In this document: positions 45,901 through 58,780 of the stretch, piece by piece
Layout: the number at the start of each line of letters is the position of its first letter
Position numbering within the stretch: position 1 is the first letter of the stretch
The notes under the pieces: generated by a model
What the model was told of the DNA's origin: nothing
Seen by the model: only the letters and a program-made list of their open reading frames with translations
Database searches by the model: none
Origin: Struthio camelus
Lineage: Eukaryota > Chordata > Aves > Struthioniformes > Struthionidae
DNA length: 64,000 bases
Assembly: GCF_040807025.1 (NCBI RefSeq)
Contig: NC_090951.1
Coordinates: 3,906,001-3,970,000, forward strand
Direction of reading: 5' to 3'
Position numbers and translations under genes: made by a program

Positions 45901-46830
45901 GAATGTCAATGGTTTCACACCTGTTCTGTAACCAAAAAAGCAACAGCCGAACACAAAACTGCCACCCACTATTTAACTCATGCCTGGAATCTTCCTCCTG
46001 GCTTTCCCAACCTCTCCGGCTTGGCTGTAAAAGCAAGTCTGAAATACTGCAAAGAAAAGTAGAAAATAGCCGGTGATGCGGTATAAACAGCACACTCCTT
46101 GTGTGGGCGATACATATGCCTTTCTATTCCACTGGAGAGGAATGACCTATCCCAACTGAGCAAGGTGGCACGTCTCTTGAGTTATGCAGCCAATTTTAAC
46201 TTGGAGGACCGCAGGAGAGTGGGCAGGGGAAGAAGTGTGCACTGGAGCTCTTCGGTTCCCAGAGCTGCTTTCTTCCAAATACAGGTTCGCTACAAGGCAA
46301 GCTGCAGTGTATTAAAATAATTCAGGAATTTCTTTTCTCATGAATGGGAGTTCTACTCATTAAACACGCCCTGTGCCTCTTCACCTGAAGTTGGCCCCAT
46401 AGCATATAAAAAATCAAGTGTTTAATGTGTGTGCAGAAGCTACTGTCAGGGGCTGTCACTCAAAGCGCATGACTGTCTCTGGGTCTGCTTTCAAGGTGAC
46501 ATAACATTAAGGGACTTTGTAATGGTTTCTACTTCTTCTTTTTTTTTTTTTTTAATAGTTACGTCTCCTTTCATCCTTTACCAAGAAAGGCACATAGTGG
46601 AGAGAGCATGGAGAGAGCATCTCTTTTCACACTGAAATCTACTCGCTTTCTGCTAATTGCTCTTAAGCCTGCTGTGAAGAACAGCTGAATCCAGCAAGGA
46701 GAGGGGGAGAAGGATCTGCTACATTACTTGATTCATATCCGTGCGCACGCAGAAAACAGGCCCTCTGGGAGACAACATTTTGGACATTAAACAGATCACA
46801 TATTTGATTTTAAGTGAAAGACCAAGAAGA
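43000..46830. other. Gene-free interval right of FOXL1
   Basis: Single-copy DNA without recognisable genes, with an A-run at about 43.81 kb and a small CpG patch at about 44.58-44.63 kb. By synteny this is the start of the long desert that follows FOXL1. Confidence 0.65.
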
Positions 46831-46834
46831 CGAG

Positions 46835-47000
46835 ATCACAGAATTAGAGAAGTTACAGATGGAAAAGGTCTATGAGGTTACGCAATTCATCAGTCTGGAC
46901 ATTGCATAATTGCTCCCTACAGTATATTTTTAGTGCTTTATCCAGACAAATCATTAAGTGCTTTAAAATGGGCCAGATTCCTCAAGCTCAATGCGTGCTA
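46835..47000 (-). repeat. Ancient CR1-like LINE 3'-end relic
   Basis: On the plus strand, GATCACAGAATTAGAGAAGTT, GGAAAAGGTCTATGAGGT, then TTGCTCCCTACAGTATATTT and TAGTGCTTTATCCAG follow in the order of the complement of amniote CR1 3' ends (AGAATTATAGAA, AAGGTCATCTAGTCCA, CCCTACAGTATATTTTC, GTGCTTTGTCCAG). It is diverged; the family was judged from memory. Confidence 0.5.
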
Positions 47001-49322
47001 AATCACAGCTGATTTCTCAGAGGCTCGTAGCTTGCAATGTCTAATAAAAGACCAGGAGAAAATTTTGTGTGGTCAAGGAGAACAGAACTGGCTCTTCTGA
47101 AAATAAATACTGGTCTGATTCTGTGTTCCTTACAGGACCTTTTCCTAAGTTGTCTGAATTAGCTCTCTTAAATCTCATTTTCAGATTCTACTGAATGATA
47201 CATTATTACTAATTCAGATGTTCACTTAGTCCAAAGTAAAACATTGTTAATGTTCATGTGAACGCAATTTGTTTTAACTCAGCTTCAAAGCCAGTTCAGT
47301 AAAGCGTAAAGAATGTTTATTTAAAATATAGTTGCTAAATTTAGCATGAGCTTGGTTAGCCTAAATCTTAGCGACATTTTTAGAGAGCACATTGCAAATC
47401 AGGAATGCATGGAGAAATAAATAAACTTTCCCACATTTTTGGAAATCAAATAAGAATTTGCAAGTTATTTCTTGCACGGGCAATTTCTGGGGATTGGAAA
47501 GCATTACGAATAATGCAAATTCCCCACCAAATAGACATTTTGAAAGACAATACTAATAATTTTCATTGTAATTTCATTTTAAATAATATTCCCTCCAGGA
47601 CAAAAAGACACTAAGAGCAGACAACCATTGCCATAAAAATTACGCAGAGTGTTAGCGCGGTTCACTATTTACACATGCTCTTTGCAAAGCCCTGAAAAGC
47701 ACAACGGAGCTGCGGCTGGCTACAAGCCACATTCAAACTGCGCAAAGGAAATCTTGCATTTGAATTAGGTCCTGTGCTATTCCTGGTAATCGTGAGACTG
47801 GACCTTACGCCCACCCCTTGCGTGCCGGCCGCTGAAGTGCTCTCGCTGGCTTGAAGGCTGGCGTGCCCGGAGTACGCCCGGGGGCCAGCTCTTTCCCCCG
47901 TCGGTCCATGGTAGTCAAAGCTCACCTGGGGGACGTGGGCATGAGATCAGAAACGTGGTCGTTTACACTAGCTCTTGTTTACAGTCCCGGACCAGCTAAA
48001 CACTGGGGCCCAAGTTGTACAATGACCAATTTACATTACAGTGATCTAACTCAGCTGTATGGTGATTAAAGCATGAAGCGAGGCTGCCTAATTGAAAATT
48101 ACCACACTATCCACTTAGACAGAAGACAGATGATTTTTAAAGCTTTTCCTTTCCTTTCTTCTTCCTCCCAGCATCACCTTCCCGAGTTTACCCTGGGAAA
48201 AGAGGCGCATCTGGGCCATCTTGATGCTATGTGACATCGCCCTAGAGAAACAAGCAAACCCCTAAAGGGAAGAAGAGTGAATTTGCAATGCTAGTGCTTA
48301 AATTCTGCTTTTTCATGAATGAAATAATTTGGTTTACTATAGTTAGGTTACAGCGTTTTCCTCTGTGAGTCTCCCTCCTGCCCCAGTGAAGCCAGCTCGT
48401 GCCACCAGGATACCGGCTGCGTGGGACATCAGCCCATCGTGGATCCATGCATGCTGCTGGCTGTTGCAAAGCCGAGGCCAACCCAAAGGAGGACCACGGG
48501 CGGGACACCCTCTCCGAAAGCATGGACTCCTTCTGCCTCACAGAGATGTCGCAGGGCAAGGAGGAGGATGCGGCCAGCAGCAGCCCCAGGGCCAGCCTCC
48601 AGCCTCTGCCTGCACCAAAGAGGAGACTCAGGCTGCCAGTTTAAGCCTAAATGTCTAACATTTCAGGCAGCTGGATGGAAGTGGGTAGGGTTCCTGGGGG
48701 TGTAATAGCTGCTTTGAGCCTCGTGTCCGCAGCGAGGCGATCGGCCTGACGCACGGCACCGCCAGCTCACGTCCAGCTCTAGGCGAGTGCCGCGGCCCCG
48801 GGCGCCCCCTTCCCTCCCAGCGCCTCGAGCTCTCGCCAGCCGTCAGATGGACGCTTGGAAATACGCTGGCCCGAGGCACTCAGTCCTGACTCTGCAGTGA
48901 GGCGGACCCCTTAGTTCTTCGCTACGTATCTTAAACTGCTTACTAAGTCACTGTTTTCATTAGAAAAGCAATATGTAATAATAGTTGTTAAAATAATTGT
49001 ATTTCTGTTTTTACATCTGTAAAGATTAAGTTAAACAGTATGAAGCCCATTAAACTATTTCATGTCATGCTGCCATAAATTTCCTCCATTCCCATTGCTA
49101 CTATTATTCCAGAGTAAACTCAGAGATCAAGCTGCTGCCACAGAGAGTTATTTATAGGAGCTCATTCATCAATAAAAACTTCAAAAGAAATCTGTTACTC
49201 TTCTATTGGGAAGCCAAAGAAAACTAACATAAAGACAACCCTGTTAAGAAACAAAGCTAAGGAGACCACAAGACATTTAGTTAAGGAAAATCCTGATTTC
49301 TAACAAATACCGTGCAAGGAAC

Positions 49323-49370
49323 CAAAAAAAAAAAAAAAAAGAGAGAGAGAGAGAGAGACAGAGAGAGAAA
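49323..49370. repeat. A-run plus (GA)n microsatellite
   Basis: About 18 A followed by a GA dinucleotide run. A similar (GA)n-A run lies at about 50287-50318. Confidence 0.9.
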
Positions 49371-49692
49371 AGATTGTTGGCAACATGAATCCTTTTACGT
49401 TACGTCATTTCCACTGGATGGTTAAAATAAACTGTTAAACAGTTGTATTTGTACTGGCTCAGCCCCCTCATTAGACTTCATGTAATGGATCTGTGATCTT
49501 TCAGTGTGTAAGGAGCTCTTCACCTCTCACAAAAGCCAGAGTTGCCTTTCCACTTGTCTCAGCCGCTTGCACGCCCGTCATTCACTGCAGCAGGACTTTT
49601 ACGAGTGAGATGCTGAGCAGGCAACTGATAACATCTACCTCCCTAAAGGTAGATATATAGAACAGCAAGAGGCTATATTTCATCATCCTTAT

Positions 49693-49711
49693 GTGAAAGT
49701 GTCACTTTCAC
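49693..49711. promoter_or_regulatory. Perfect 19-base palindrome
   Basis: GTGAAAGTG-T-CACTTTCAC: two perfect 9-base arms around a single T, typical of a dimeric binding site. The binding factor is unknown. Confidence 0.5.
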
Positions 49712-49968
49712 TTTTGTCCATCAGATGCTTCGCTGCAAATTGAAGCTCATGTACCCATCAGTTTTGGACTGACATAATTGCAGTCATTCAAAAAAGCGTA
49801 AGAGCCAAGTTGGTCATGTTGACTCAATTATACCAATGAGAAAGGTTTTTATACATCGCTACAGCTTATATTTGGAATTGGTATAAACAACGTGGACACA
49901 GTGATTATTAATAAACACGCAATCTCTCTGCATATGAACCAAATTTATTCCAATTTCACTGCACCTAC

Positions 49969-50014
49969 TGCTAAATGTAATTGCTTTGTTATGCTAAATG
50001 TAATTGCTATGTTA
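49969..50014. repeat. Two-copy 23-bp tandem duplication
   Basis: TGCTAAATGTAATTGCTWTG is repeated with period 23. Each copy contains octamer-like and TAAT-type words. Confidence 0.8.
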
Positions 50015-50286
50015 TGAAAACAGCAAAGAGAAGCCCTTAATCATTGTGTCTGGTTTCAGATTAGACTCTACATAAATTCCATGTGACAACAACAACAATT
50101 GTGACCCACTTCTTACAGAGTATTTTTCATTGATTTCTCTTAAAGACCTTTGCAGAGGAGGTCAGGAGAATGCCCCACTGTAAACATGGGGAAATCTCCT
50201 GATTATTTGTTTTGGATGGCCATGGAGGAAATTGCATATGCTTTCATGGAGAAAAATCCTCTATTATTATCATCTTTTATCCTAAA

Positions 50287-50318
50287 AGAGAGAGAGAGAG
50301 AGAGAAAAAAAAAAAAGC
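50287..50318. repeat. (GA)n plus A-run
   Basis: GAGAGAGAGAGAGAGAGA followed by about 12 A residues. Confidence 0.9.
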
Positions 50319-53300
50319 CTGGTGACTCTGATCCTACTCTAAATTATTCTGAAGTAAATTCCTCACAAACCAAATGAAGCCAGACAACTCTGGATTTAAT
50401 GCAAGTAAATAGTAACAGACTGTTAAAGCCTAAAACCGGGCACCTAGCTGCTCTGTGCACCTTTGCAACGTGATGGGTGTCTTGAAACCTTTGACAGACC
50501 CGTTATATTTTCTTAGCTTATTTCAGAGATGTTTTACTGATGGCTTGAGCATCAACAGGAAACAGCAGGTCAGCTGTTAGCAGAACAAAGCTGAACAAAA
50601 CTTTAGCATATATACAATTAAGAAAATAATTCTTTAGAGTGCAAAATGCATTCATGTAGTAAAGCACACAAAAATTCCCTCACCTGATAAGGCTTGTGGC
50701 TGAACAGAGTGAGCCCAAGATCGACGTAAGAGGTGAGTCAGTCCTTTGAAGACTCATGGACGGTTTCTTTTCTTATCCCTATATGATCGCTAGTGATGGG
50801 GAAAAATGCCAAGCTAAATCCCTTGACAGAGGAGAAAACAGGTATTTTAGTTAGAGACCTTTTTTAGAGAGCTCCTGAGACATCAGATATTTGCAGAGTC
50901 TATGCAAAATGCAGAATCTCAACTTCAGTGGAGAGTAACCAACTGCTTAATTAAATGCATTGATAAGAAAGGACCTGGAGCTGGTGTTGGAGGTGCTCTC
51001 CTGCCAGTCCAGACGTGGAGCTGGGATCCTGGCTCTGGAGACTCCTGCCGGTCTGATTTCCATGGGGTCATCTGCCTGGAGGGGCCACAATTGGGGTTTG
51101 GAGAGGGACTCTGTTTTTCCTTATGCTGAGGCTTAGGTCTGAGTGCTTAATTTGCAATACCCAGGCTTTGTCTGGACAACCGTCTAAGAGAGCATTGCTG
51201 GGTTGTTCACTCAAACTTGTTTGTCAGCGGGATCTGATGATGCCACTGTGAATCTTTCCCTAAGCAGAGCTGAACAGGAGGAGACGTGACTTCTGAGTCC
51301 TTCGGACCCTTCTTTGCTTCCTGAGCTTCCTTCATAATGCGATGACCTCTCATCCGAGTGGCCACTGAGCTACCGTCTTTCTCATGCAGAGAGAGGTGGA
51401 TGCAGTTGCGCATGTGCATGAGCTACCCAGCCTTGCCCCAGTTCAGAAAGGAAAAGGGTGATTTTTTTTTTTTCACACCACCCAACTTGCTTTAAGGAAT
51501 CAGTTATCTACCAGGATTTTTCACTTAGTTGTCCAGCTAGCCATAATGATGAATAGCAGTGACCCTGTGGCCTTTCCAAGTCGCAGGAGTTCATAACTGC
51601 AGAAACATCATGTTACAGCTCTGCCTCCCCTTAATCTAGTGTTACTACTTAAGATTTCCATGCTAGGGCATTAATATCAGGTCTCCAAATGAGATATGCT
51701 ACTTCTATCATCTTGCTTGCATATTCTTGCTGCTTATGTAAAAGTGCTAATCTCTCCTTCCAGGGATAAAAGAAATCAGTAAGGATAAAATATCTTTCAA
51801 ATGTCTGAGAAACGAGGTTTCTCCCTGGATGCATTAAGCTACAGAGGAAACATGAAGAATCAGTTTGGAAGCACTAGCAAATACTGACAGGGAACTGAGG
51901 CTAACAGGCAGCTCCTTTAAGATGCAGAATCATTACAAAAATACACAGATCGATTGAAGTTCATGAAATAAAACTTATCCCAGGCTAACTTTATTGTATC
52001 AGTGATAGGGTTTTGCCCTCTTCCTCCCAAACTCTAACATAATAATGATATCCAGAGGAAAATCCATCTCCACTTATCTCCTAAGGTCAGGAACGATCTG
52101 TGGGCAGCTGAACTGGGGGTTTCTACACGCTCACTTGCGCATGTGCAGTTGTGGGTGCGGTGCTTAGAGCACCATTTGTGAACTCATAAACCCTGGCTCA
52201 ATTTACTCCAGGGAGGGTACGCGCAGCAGCTGAGGCTTGGCCCAAAGGACTACCCAAGCGAGCTGGGCTGGGCTGCACAGAGGGCAAGGCCGACCTTTCC
52301 CAGGCTCAGCTTCTCCTTGGATTGCACTGCACTGATCAAAAAGCACTCCGGCACAACAGGGAGGTCACGGTTGCACCCAGTGTCACATGCAAGTCTTTGC
52401 AGCTCCTGGGTGCATGACGCAGAGATGTGGACGTGGCATTTTATGTATCTGAGGGACATATCTTCAGATGAGCCCCTCTGCGCTTAAGGCAGGTGCTTGC
52501 TCCAGCATCAAAGGCGAAGTTACTCCACCTACTGTCAAGGGCAGCGAGACCCCAGGCTCATCCTTAGCTAATAAAAGAATCGCTTGGGTCACCTAAGCTA
52601 TGCATCCCTCCTGGGTGGCCTGTGAACCGCCTGGCTCCTCTCCGTTAACTCCCCCTGGCTTAGGCGCCACAGCAGGCGGTAGGAATTTGGCCCCAAGTGA
52701 ACGGCTGATGCAGAGGGTGACCTTCTGCACCACAGAAACGTCACATGTGAAATATCTGAGCCCGCACGTCTTCCTGCGCCTTTGCGCAGCTCCTCACACA
52801 ATAGTCTCTGTGTCCTGGGCTGCACACAACGCTGCAACGACAACTCCGTGACTCAGCTCCCGCGGCGCGGCGGTGCCCACCCGGCTGAGCGGACCACACG
52901 CCGCTCGGCAAGCCGAGGGGAAGCGGAGGTTTATCTGGGAAGTGGGTTGGAGGGTGGTTTGGTGTGGGCGCTCCACGGAGACGTCCGTGTGTTCACCGGC
53001 GGAGGCGGAGGGCTGCGGAGCTGAGCGTTCCCACGCCGGACGTTGCAGTGATTGTTGCGTTGCTCATCTCGCACGATCATGCTGTGCCTGTCCGGGCATT
53101 CACGCTTGAAAACTCATTTCCAGCTAGTTTACTAGCAATAGCCTGTGCAGACCTAGCTGTGATATATCCCAGACTGGCAAACTAACGTCTTACGCTAGCT
53201 GCAATCTGCAAGCTCTGAATTTCACAGCTGCGGTGAGACAGTATTTAAAATCTCAGAGACAAAAATGGCCCTCTGTAAAGCAGAAATTATAAGTTTTGGC

Positions 53301-53955
53301 CCTGTCTCTAACCTTTGGAGAGCTGCCCAGCTTCTGACAGTCTGTGATGATGTCTCTGCGGAGGAAATCCTACGCTGAAGAAAAGCATGTTGCTTACTTC
53401 CAAAGTTATATTCTTTCTTTCATTCGGCCACCATAAAGGACACTCTATCATCTTGACAGATCCTAAATATTCCTTCCTAATTTTAAGGGAGGCAGATATG
53501 GGGACAAAAAGTAAGGATTATTCAGAAGTCTTATTTATGGTTGAGGCTATGAGAGATTTGAATGGAAATAACAATTAAACTCGAGAAAAAAATTCACACT
53601 ACAGGTCACTGCAATCCCAACTTTTCCCCTTATGAACTCAAGCTGAGGAGGTTTTCTTCCCCTTTGTGATTTAGACTTTTCTAAACCTCTCTGAAAATAG
53701 TTCATATATTACAGAGAAGAATTTCCATGGGGAACATAAATACATCTGTGGAAAGAAGGGAATTTTTTTCCTTGTCTCTGGGAATGGATGAGAAAGAAAG
53801 ACAGTTGACGCCAGATATTAACGATGAGTGGAGGAATCCATCCAAAGAACCAATCTATTGAGAATACTAAAACTATCCTAGAGTTACAGACATATAAAAA
53901 TCTAGTATGGAACGATGACTTTTCCACTAATATAGGCTTAGATTCAAGAAAATGT

Positions 53956-54096
53956 TTAAGCATATGCTTAAGTCAGGGTTGTTCAGAACAGCCCTTAAGT
54001 GAATTGTTGCAGATAACTTCAGCTTTATTGATGTGTTTTTCAGCTCTGTGGATATCAGCTGGAGTTAAACATGCCTCAAGTTAAGTACATGCTTAA
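53956..54096. repeat. Cluster of TTAAG...CTTAA dyads
   Basis: A perfect 16-base palindrome TTAAGCATATGCTTAA (53956-53971) is followed by a CTTAAG-bounded imperfect hairpin (arms 53975-53983 and 53987-53995, 8 of 9) and another TTAAGTACATGCTTAA dyad at 54081-54096. I suspect an old interspersed repeat but cannot name it. Confidence 0.6.
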
Positions 54097-54099
54097 GAA

Positions 54100-57000
54100 C
54101 TGTCTGGAAGGGAGATGATTTCTTCTACTGAGACCGTATAACACAATTTTCAATTTCTTTTCTTCAGGAAAAGCTTGTATTAAAATCATAGTGGAGGGGA
54201 CACTGTTGAGGATAGTCAGGAGCTGATAGGTTTTGATAAATAGAGAAGGAAATAAGTTTAATTTGAATGAAATTTAAACCACATCTTTAAAATACAGGGT
54301 GACTCATACACTCACATGCATGCACAGCTCCACTGCATATATGGCTATATATGAACACATGCATACCTGCAACTGTGCTGTTTCTCCTGGCATGAATCGA
54401 AAGGGCAGTCGCAGTGAGGGCTGTCAAGCTCTGTCTCCTCAGAGAGATGATCAGAGGTAGGAGATGATACGTGGGCTTTCCTTTCCCTAATCTATGCCTC
54501 AGAAAGGGACCCTCTGGGGAAAAAAACAAACAAACAAAAAACTTGAAACTCCTCATAGCAAGACAACTGTAGATTTTAGCACTTCAATATCTCACATTGC
54601 ATGAGATCACGTCGATGATGGGCTGGGGCTAAATGTCAGCCACAAAAACATCATTTTTGCATGCCATAACGCAGTACAAGAATTACAAAGCAAAACATAC
54701 AAGCCTTCTTCAAGCAATCGGATTTGACATAGCTGGATGAACAGTTTAATTGGGTTATTAACACATCTCCACACTGACATCAACAGCATTAAACACTGTG
54801 TAAATAAAGCAGGACAAATGGCTCTGCCAATGTGCTGGAGGCAGGATGGAGACGCCTCTCCTGAGTCTGCCTGCGGTAACCCTGGCAGAGGTCTGGTCTC
54901 TTTGCTCTTTGCAGCTGGGGCATCTCTTTGCTCTGCAGAGGGAGGCAGGAGGCAACGCCACTGCTCTTTCCAGAGCTGGGACAGGGCTAAAAGCAGGCAG
55001 GCAGGGGAAGACCCGTACCAGCCCCACCTGGCCTTATTTCATCTCCCAGGAGCGTCCTGGGAGCTGTGGGGAATCTAAAAAAGCCTAAAATAGTGTAGGA
55101 ACATGCTCCTACCATAGTCTTCTCTGGAAGGCGTCTCCAAGAGATTAGACTGGCACCATAACTGTCACCAGTACTGTCTGCTTCTTCAGCAGGCATTGGG
55201 GCTACCATCTCTGCCGGGATTTCTTCTCCTCCTCTGCTCGCAGCAGAAGCAAAGGGCTCCCTGTGCGAACAGGGTTTGGGCCACTTTCTCTTCATGTGCA
55301 CAATGCTGCTCGGAGCTGGCAGCTCGACCAGGCACTGGCCCGTTTGCTGGGAGCCAGCAGCGACACCATGGTGAAGGGCGCAAGCACAACCGAGCATGCG
55401 TGAAGTGACTTAGCTGTCACTTTGCAAGCCTGCGCCTCATGTCCTTAGGCAGCAGAAGGATTAGCAAGGTACTTCAAAGGCTTGTGTAATTGCACTTTTG
55501 CTCTACTGGCGCTGCTTTGTTTTCTTAATTTTAAAAGAAATGTCAGGTTAGCTTTCCTCAAGGACAGACCGAAGGATCCATCTCTTGATGACAGTGGGTA
55601 AAACAGAGTCTGCACATGGGTCGGACAACATCGAAAGCCTGCCTAGGGCTGCACAGTGCTGTTTTGGCCCATTCCCCATGAAGGACCGAGGAACCTCTCT
55701 GGAGGCCACACCAACAGACGGAGGGGACCCTGTCAACCTCTCCTTCTCCCTACCTTAGCGTAAGAGGACATTAAAGGTCGGAAATGCTTTGCTTACACTT
55801 AAGAAAACAGCATACTAGAGAAGAAATCTGGGAGGGAGGCTATGAATTCCTCCAGCTGCTATCTCACAGGCATGCCAGTAGTGTCTGCATTATTAGAGTT
55901 ATCTCCTGGTGTAGCTATATCGATAAGTTCTTTCCCCTCTATGCAGCTAGGAAAGCTCTAAAGTAAGTTGGTACAATCCTAAACTACTTCTTTGGACACC
56001 CATCAGCTCTCGCGTGCAACGCAAATCAGATCACGGGATCCCTGATTTCACACGCAGATGTGGAAGCACTCAGGTTTTTGCAGGCTCTCATGTGGACAAC
56101 GAATTATCTGCATTTAGGCAACATTTTAGTCTTTTTTTCAAAAGGGGTAGATTGAACTAAAAATGGCGGTGGGGGGAAAGCTTTCATTTTCACACAGTCC
56201 TTAAAGAGGAATCCTCTAGTCAAGTTCTCTCCAAGCACAGTCAACCACCTCATCTTCTCTTTTTCCTAAACAAATCAACCCTATCTTAAACTTTCTTTGT
56301 TTTTTTGCCCCTATTCAGCGCTATGAGAAGGCTCTGACAGCTCGAAACCATCCTCTAACTTCCCTCCATTCATGCTAGTGCATCTGCTAACTAGACTTTA
56401 GCTCTGGGGAAGTTCTTTTTCCCTTTATTTAATCAATTTTTTTCTGACAAGTGGATTTTGCAAAGAGAATGGGCTACTCACTTAGCAAAAATGAAACTGG
56501 TGCATCACAGAAGACAGAGAGCAGATAAATAGCATAAACTGGTTTGTCTGGTTTGCAAAGTGTGTTCTGATTATCCTCTCTCCTTGTTCCTGGTGAACTT
56601 TCTTCTCTGATGGCGCTCTGGGCCCTTCTCATAGTGCTACTAATCTTGACTGGGACTTAGAAGCTCAGAAATCATGAGAAAAGACAAAGAAAAAACAGAG
56701 GAATGTCTTGAATGTTAAATTCTTTTGGTGTGATGCCAGTTTTAGGTGCTGGATGAAGGCATGCGATTAAGCAAGCAGCCTCTCTCATCCCTGGACATAT
56801 AGTCGAAAATCAGCATTTTTTCCGGTGAGCATCAGGTGAACTCAAAGCGTGCCCATCTTTAGGAATGCCACAAAACTGTCGCATCTGATAAAGATTTCCC
56901 TTACTAACTGGAATAAAATTCATAGGATCAAGTCACTAACATCAGCTTTCGACATTTTTGCTTGCTAAGATGTTGACATTTTGGGTCTGTTGGTGCAGTA

Positions 57001-57600
57001 AGGGCTGTCCATCTGTCTGGAGCATCCCTCCCAGCTGTGGATCCCAAATTAGGGGTCAGGACCCCAGGTGGGGGACACTTAAAAGATGCCACACTTCTAA
57101 GGAAAAGTTCAGCCTCTGAGATGGGACCTGCTGCTAGAAGTGTGATCAAAAGCGTGAAAGGATTTGAGAAGTTCAGTCACAAGAAAATCTGCGTTTTTTT
57201 GTTTTCGTATCTTCTCCTATAGTCTCATGCACTTCCCTTTTTCTTTTTCCATATATTTGTTCCCTTTTTTCTCAGACCTCCTCCTAACGAACAAGACTAT
57301 CACTCTCTGTAGGCTCTCTCTCATCCTTCAGAGAGCTACAGCAGGAGTTGATAGGCAGTCTGAATCAGATGGTTGTGATATTTTTTAAGATAAGGCAGGA
57401 GAAAACCATTTTGTTCTCATTCTTTAGAAGACGCTCACTTTAAGAAGTCACAGAGTTAGACGCTATTTTCCTAATTTCCCCCATTTACATGGGAACAGCA
57501 GTGGAAAAAAGCATCACTCTGAAAGTCAGCAAAAGTTTTCTTAACGCTTCAAATTCTCACCAAAAGTAAAAAAAAAAAAAAAGAAGTCCTTTTCTCCTGT
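54100..57600. other. Gene-free interval
   Basis: No recognisable gene; open frames are short and lack domains. An A-run lies near 57.57 kb. Confidence 0.6.
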
Positions 57601-57639
57601 TGTTTTTCTGGTCAGCTCTGGTTCACAGCTTTTGGGAAA

Positions 57640-58300
57640 GGCAAAGCAGGCAGCACTGCGAAAGCCCGCTCCGCAGTCGCTGCTGCACGCAGCTCGCGAG
57701 CGGCTTTGGCTGCTTTCCTTTCCCACTTCCTGGGCTTCCCAGCCCGCATCTCAGAGCCACTTTCCAAATCTGCGCAGAGGGCGCAGGGCAGGCCAGCCCG
57801 CCGCTTAGCAAACCGGGGCCCCGGGCACGGAGGGCTTGGGGCTCGACGCTGCCTTTTCTCACGAAACGGTCGATAAACAAACACCCTGTTTTTGACAGCT
57901 ATGCTCCCGCGAAGCGGAGAACACACCGGACAGGGAACGGCCACAGCGCTGTCAAATAGCCGTGATACTCTGATCCGATCTGATAAGGCGAGAGTCAGTC
58001 CAAAAGCAACACTGAAGAGCCCGCAGCCAGGTCCGTGATCTCATCCACCCAACCAGGCGCGGGGCACAGGAGTGAAAAATGAACATGAAGAGGGAGGGCG
58101 AGAGATCCAAGAGACAGCGTGAATAAACCCTCAGTAACACAGGAGTCGCCGATCGTCATAATAAACCACGAAAAACAAAGCTCGCCATTATGCGAGCGCT
58201 GATTCTGCTTTTGCTTATGTCAATGGGAATCTGGCAGTTGATTTTGATGGCAGGAGGATTAGGCCCGGGATGGAAATATTTCTGATCTGAACTTTTCACC
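57640..58300. promoter_or_regulatory. Candidate distal regulatory element
   Basis: A CpG-rich 5' half contains GCGCAGAGGGCGCAGG (partial CTCF core, about 57.77 kb). It continues into a motif-dense half with forkhead-type GATAAACAAACAC (about 57.87 kb), TGTCAAATA, two GAT-rich words, RUNX-type AACCACGA beside SOX-type AACAAAG (about 58.16-58.18 kb) and a 6-base hairpin GCTCGC-CATTAT-GCGAGC (58180-58197). No gene is recognised. Enhancer function is inference. Confidence 0.35.
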
Positions 58301-58639
58301 TTACAAGAACCTGTTCACACCTTAAGAGAAAACTGCGTTATGCACATTCCCGTGACATTCCTGTGTCAGGGTATTACCGGCACAGGGAAAGCCCTGCGGT
58401 TGCAGGACCCCTTCCCTGAGCATCACAGACTGAGCAAAGCCCACGAGCGGGCAGAGGAAATGATGAAGGTAGTGAGGATATGAGGACATGCAATAAGGAT
58501 TGGAACACTCCCTGGAATATGGAATATTCCTTTTTTACTAAAATCTTAACAAAACAGAAGAAAAATTAACATTTGCACATTTTACATTTGTATATCTTTT
58601 CCTCATCATGGTCTCAACCCGATTTTTCTTGCAGCAGTG

Positions 58640-58780
58640 ATAAATTCTCAAGTTTATTGTTAGAGGAGGAAGAGGAGATGGAATGAGTTGACCAGGGTCA
58701 CATGGGAGGTGGGTAGCAGAGTTCGGAAATCAAGGCTGAAAACTTGATTTCATTAATCTGAGTGACCAAATCATTGCTGT
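58640..58780 (+). repeat. MIR-like SINE relic
   Basis: GAGTTGACCAGGGTCACATGG, then TAGCAGAGTTCGGAAATCAAG follow the MIR order (CTTGCCCAAGGTCACACAG, GGCAGAGCTGGGATTCGAAC). It is old and diverged. Confidence 0.5.

Larger units (their letters stand above)
47001..53940. other. Gene-free interval with CpG patches
   Basis: Small CpG-rich patches lie at about 47.80-47.92, 48.70-48.88 and 52.85-53.10 kb. AT-rich, low-repeat stretches such as 49.0-50.1 kb carry dense homeodomain/POU-like words and look like candidate conserved non-coding DNA, which needs alignment. No gene is recognised. Confidence 0.6.
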
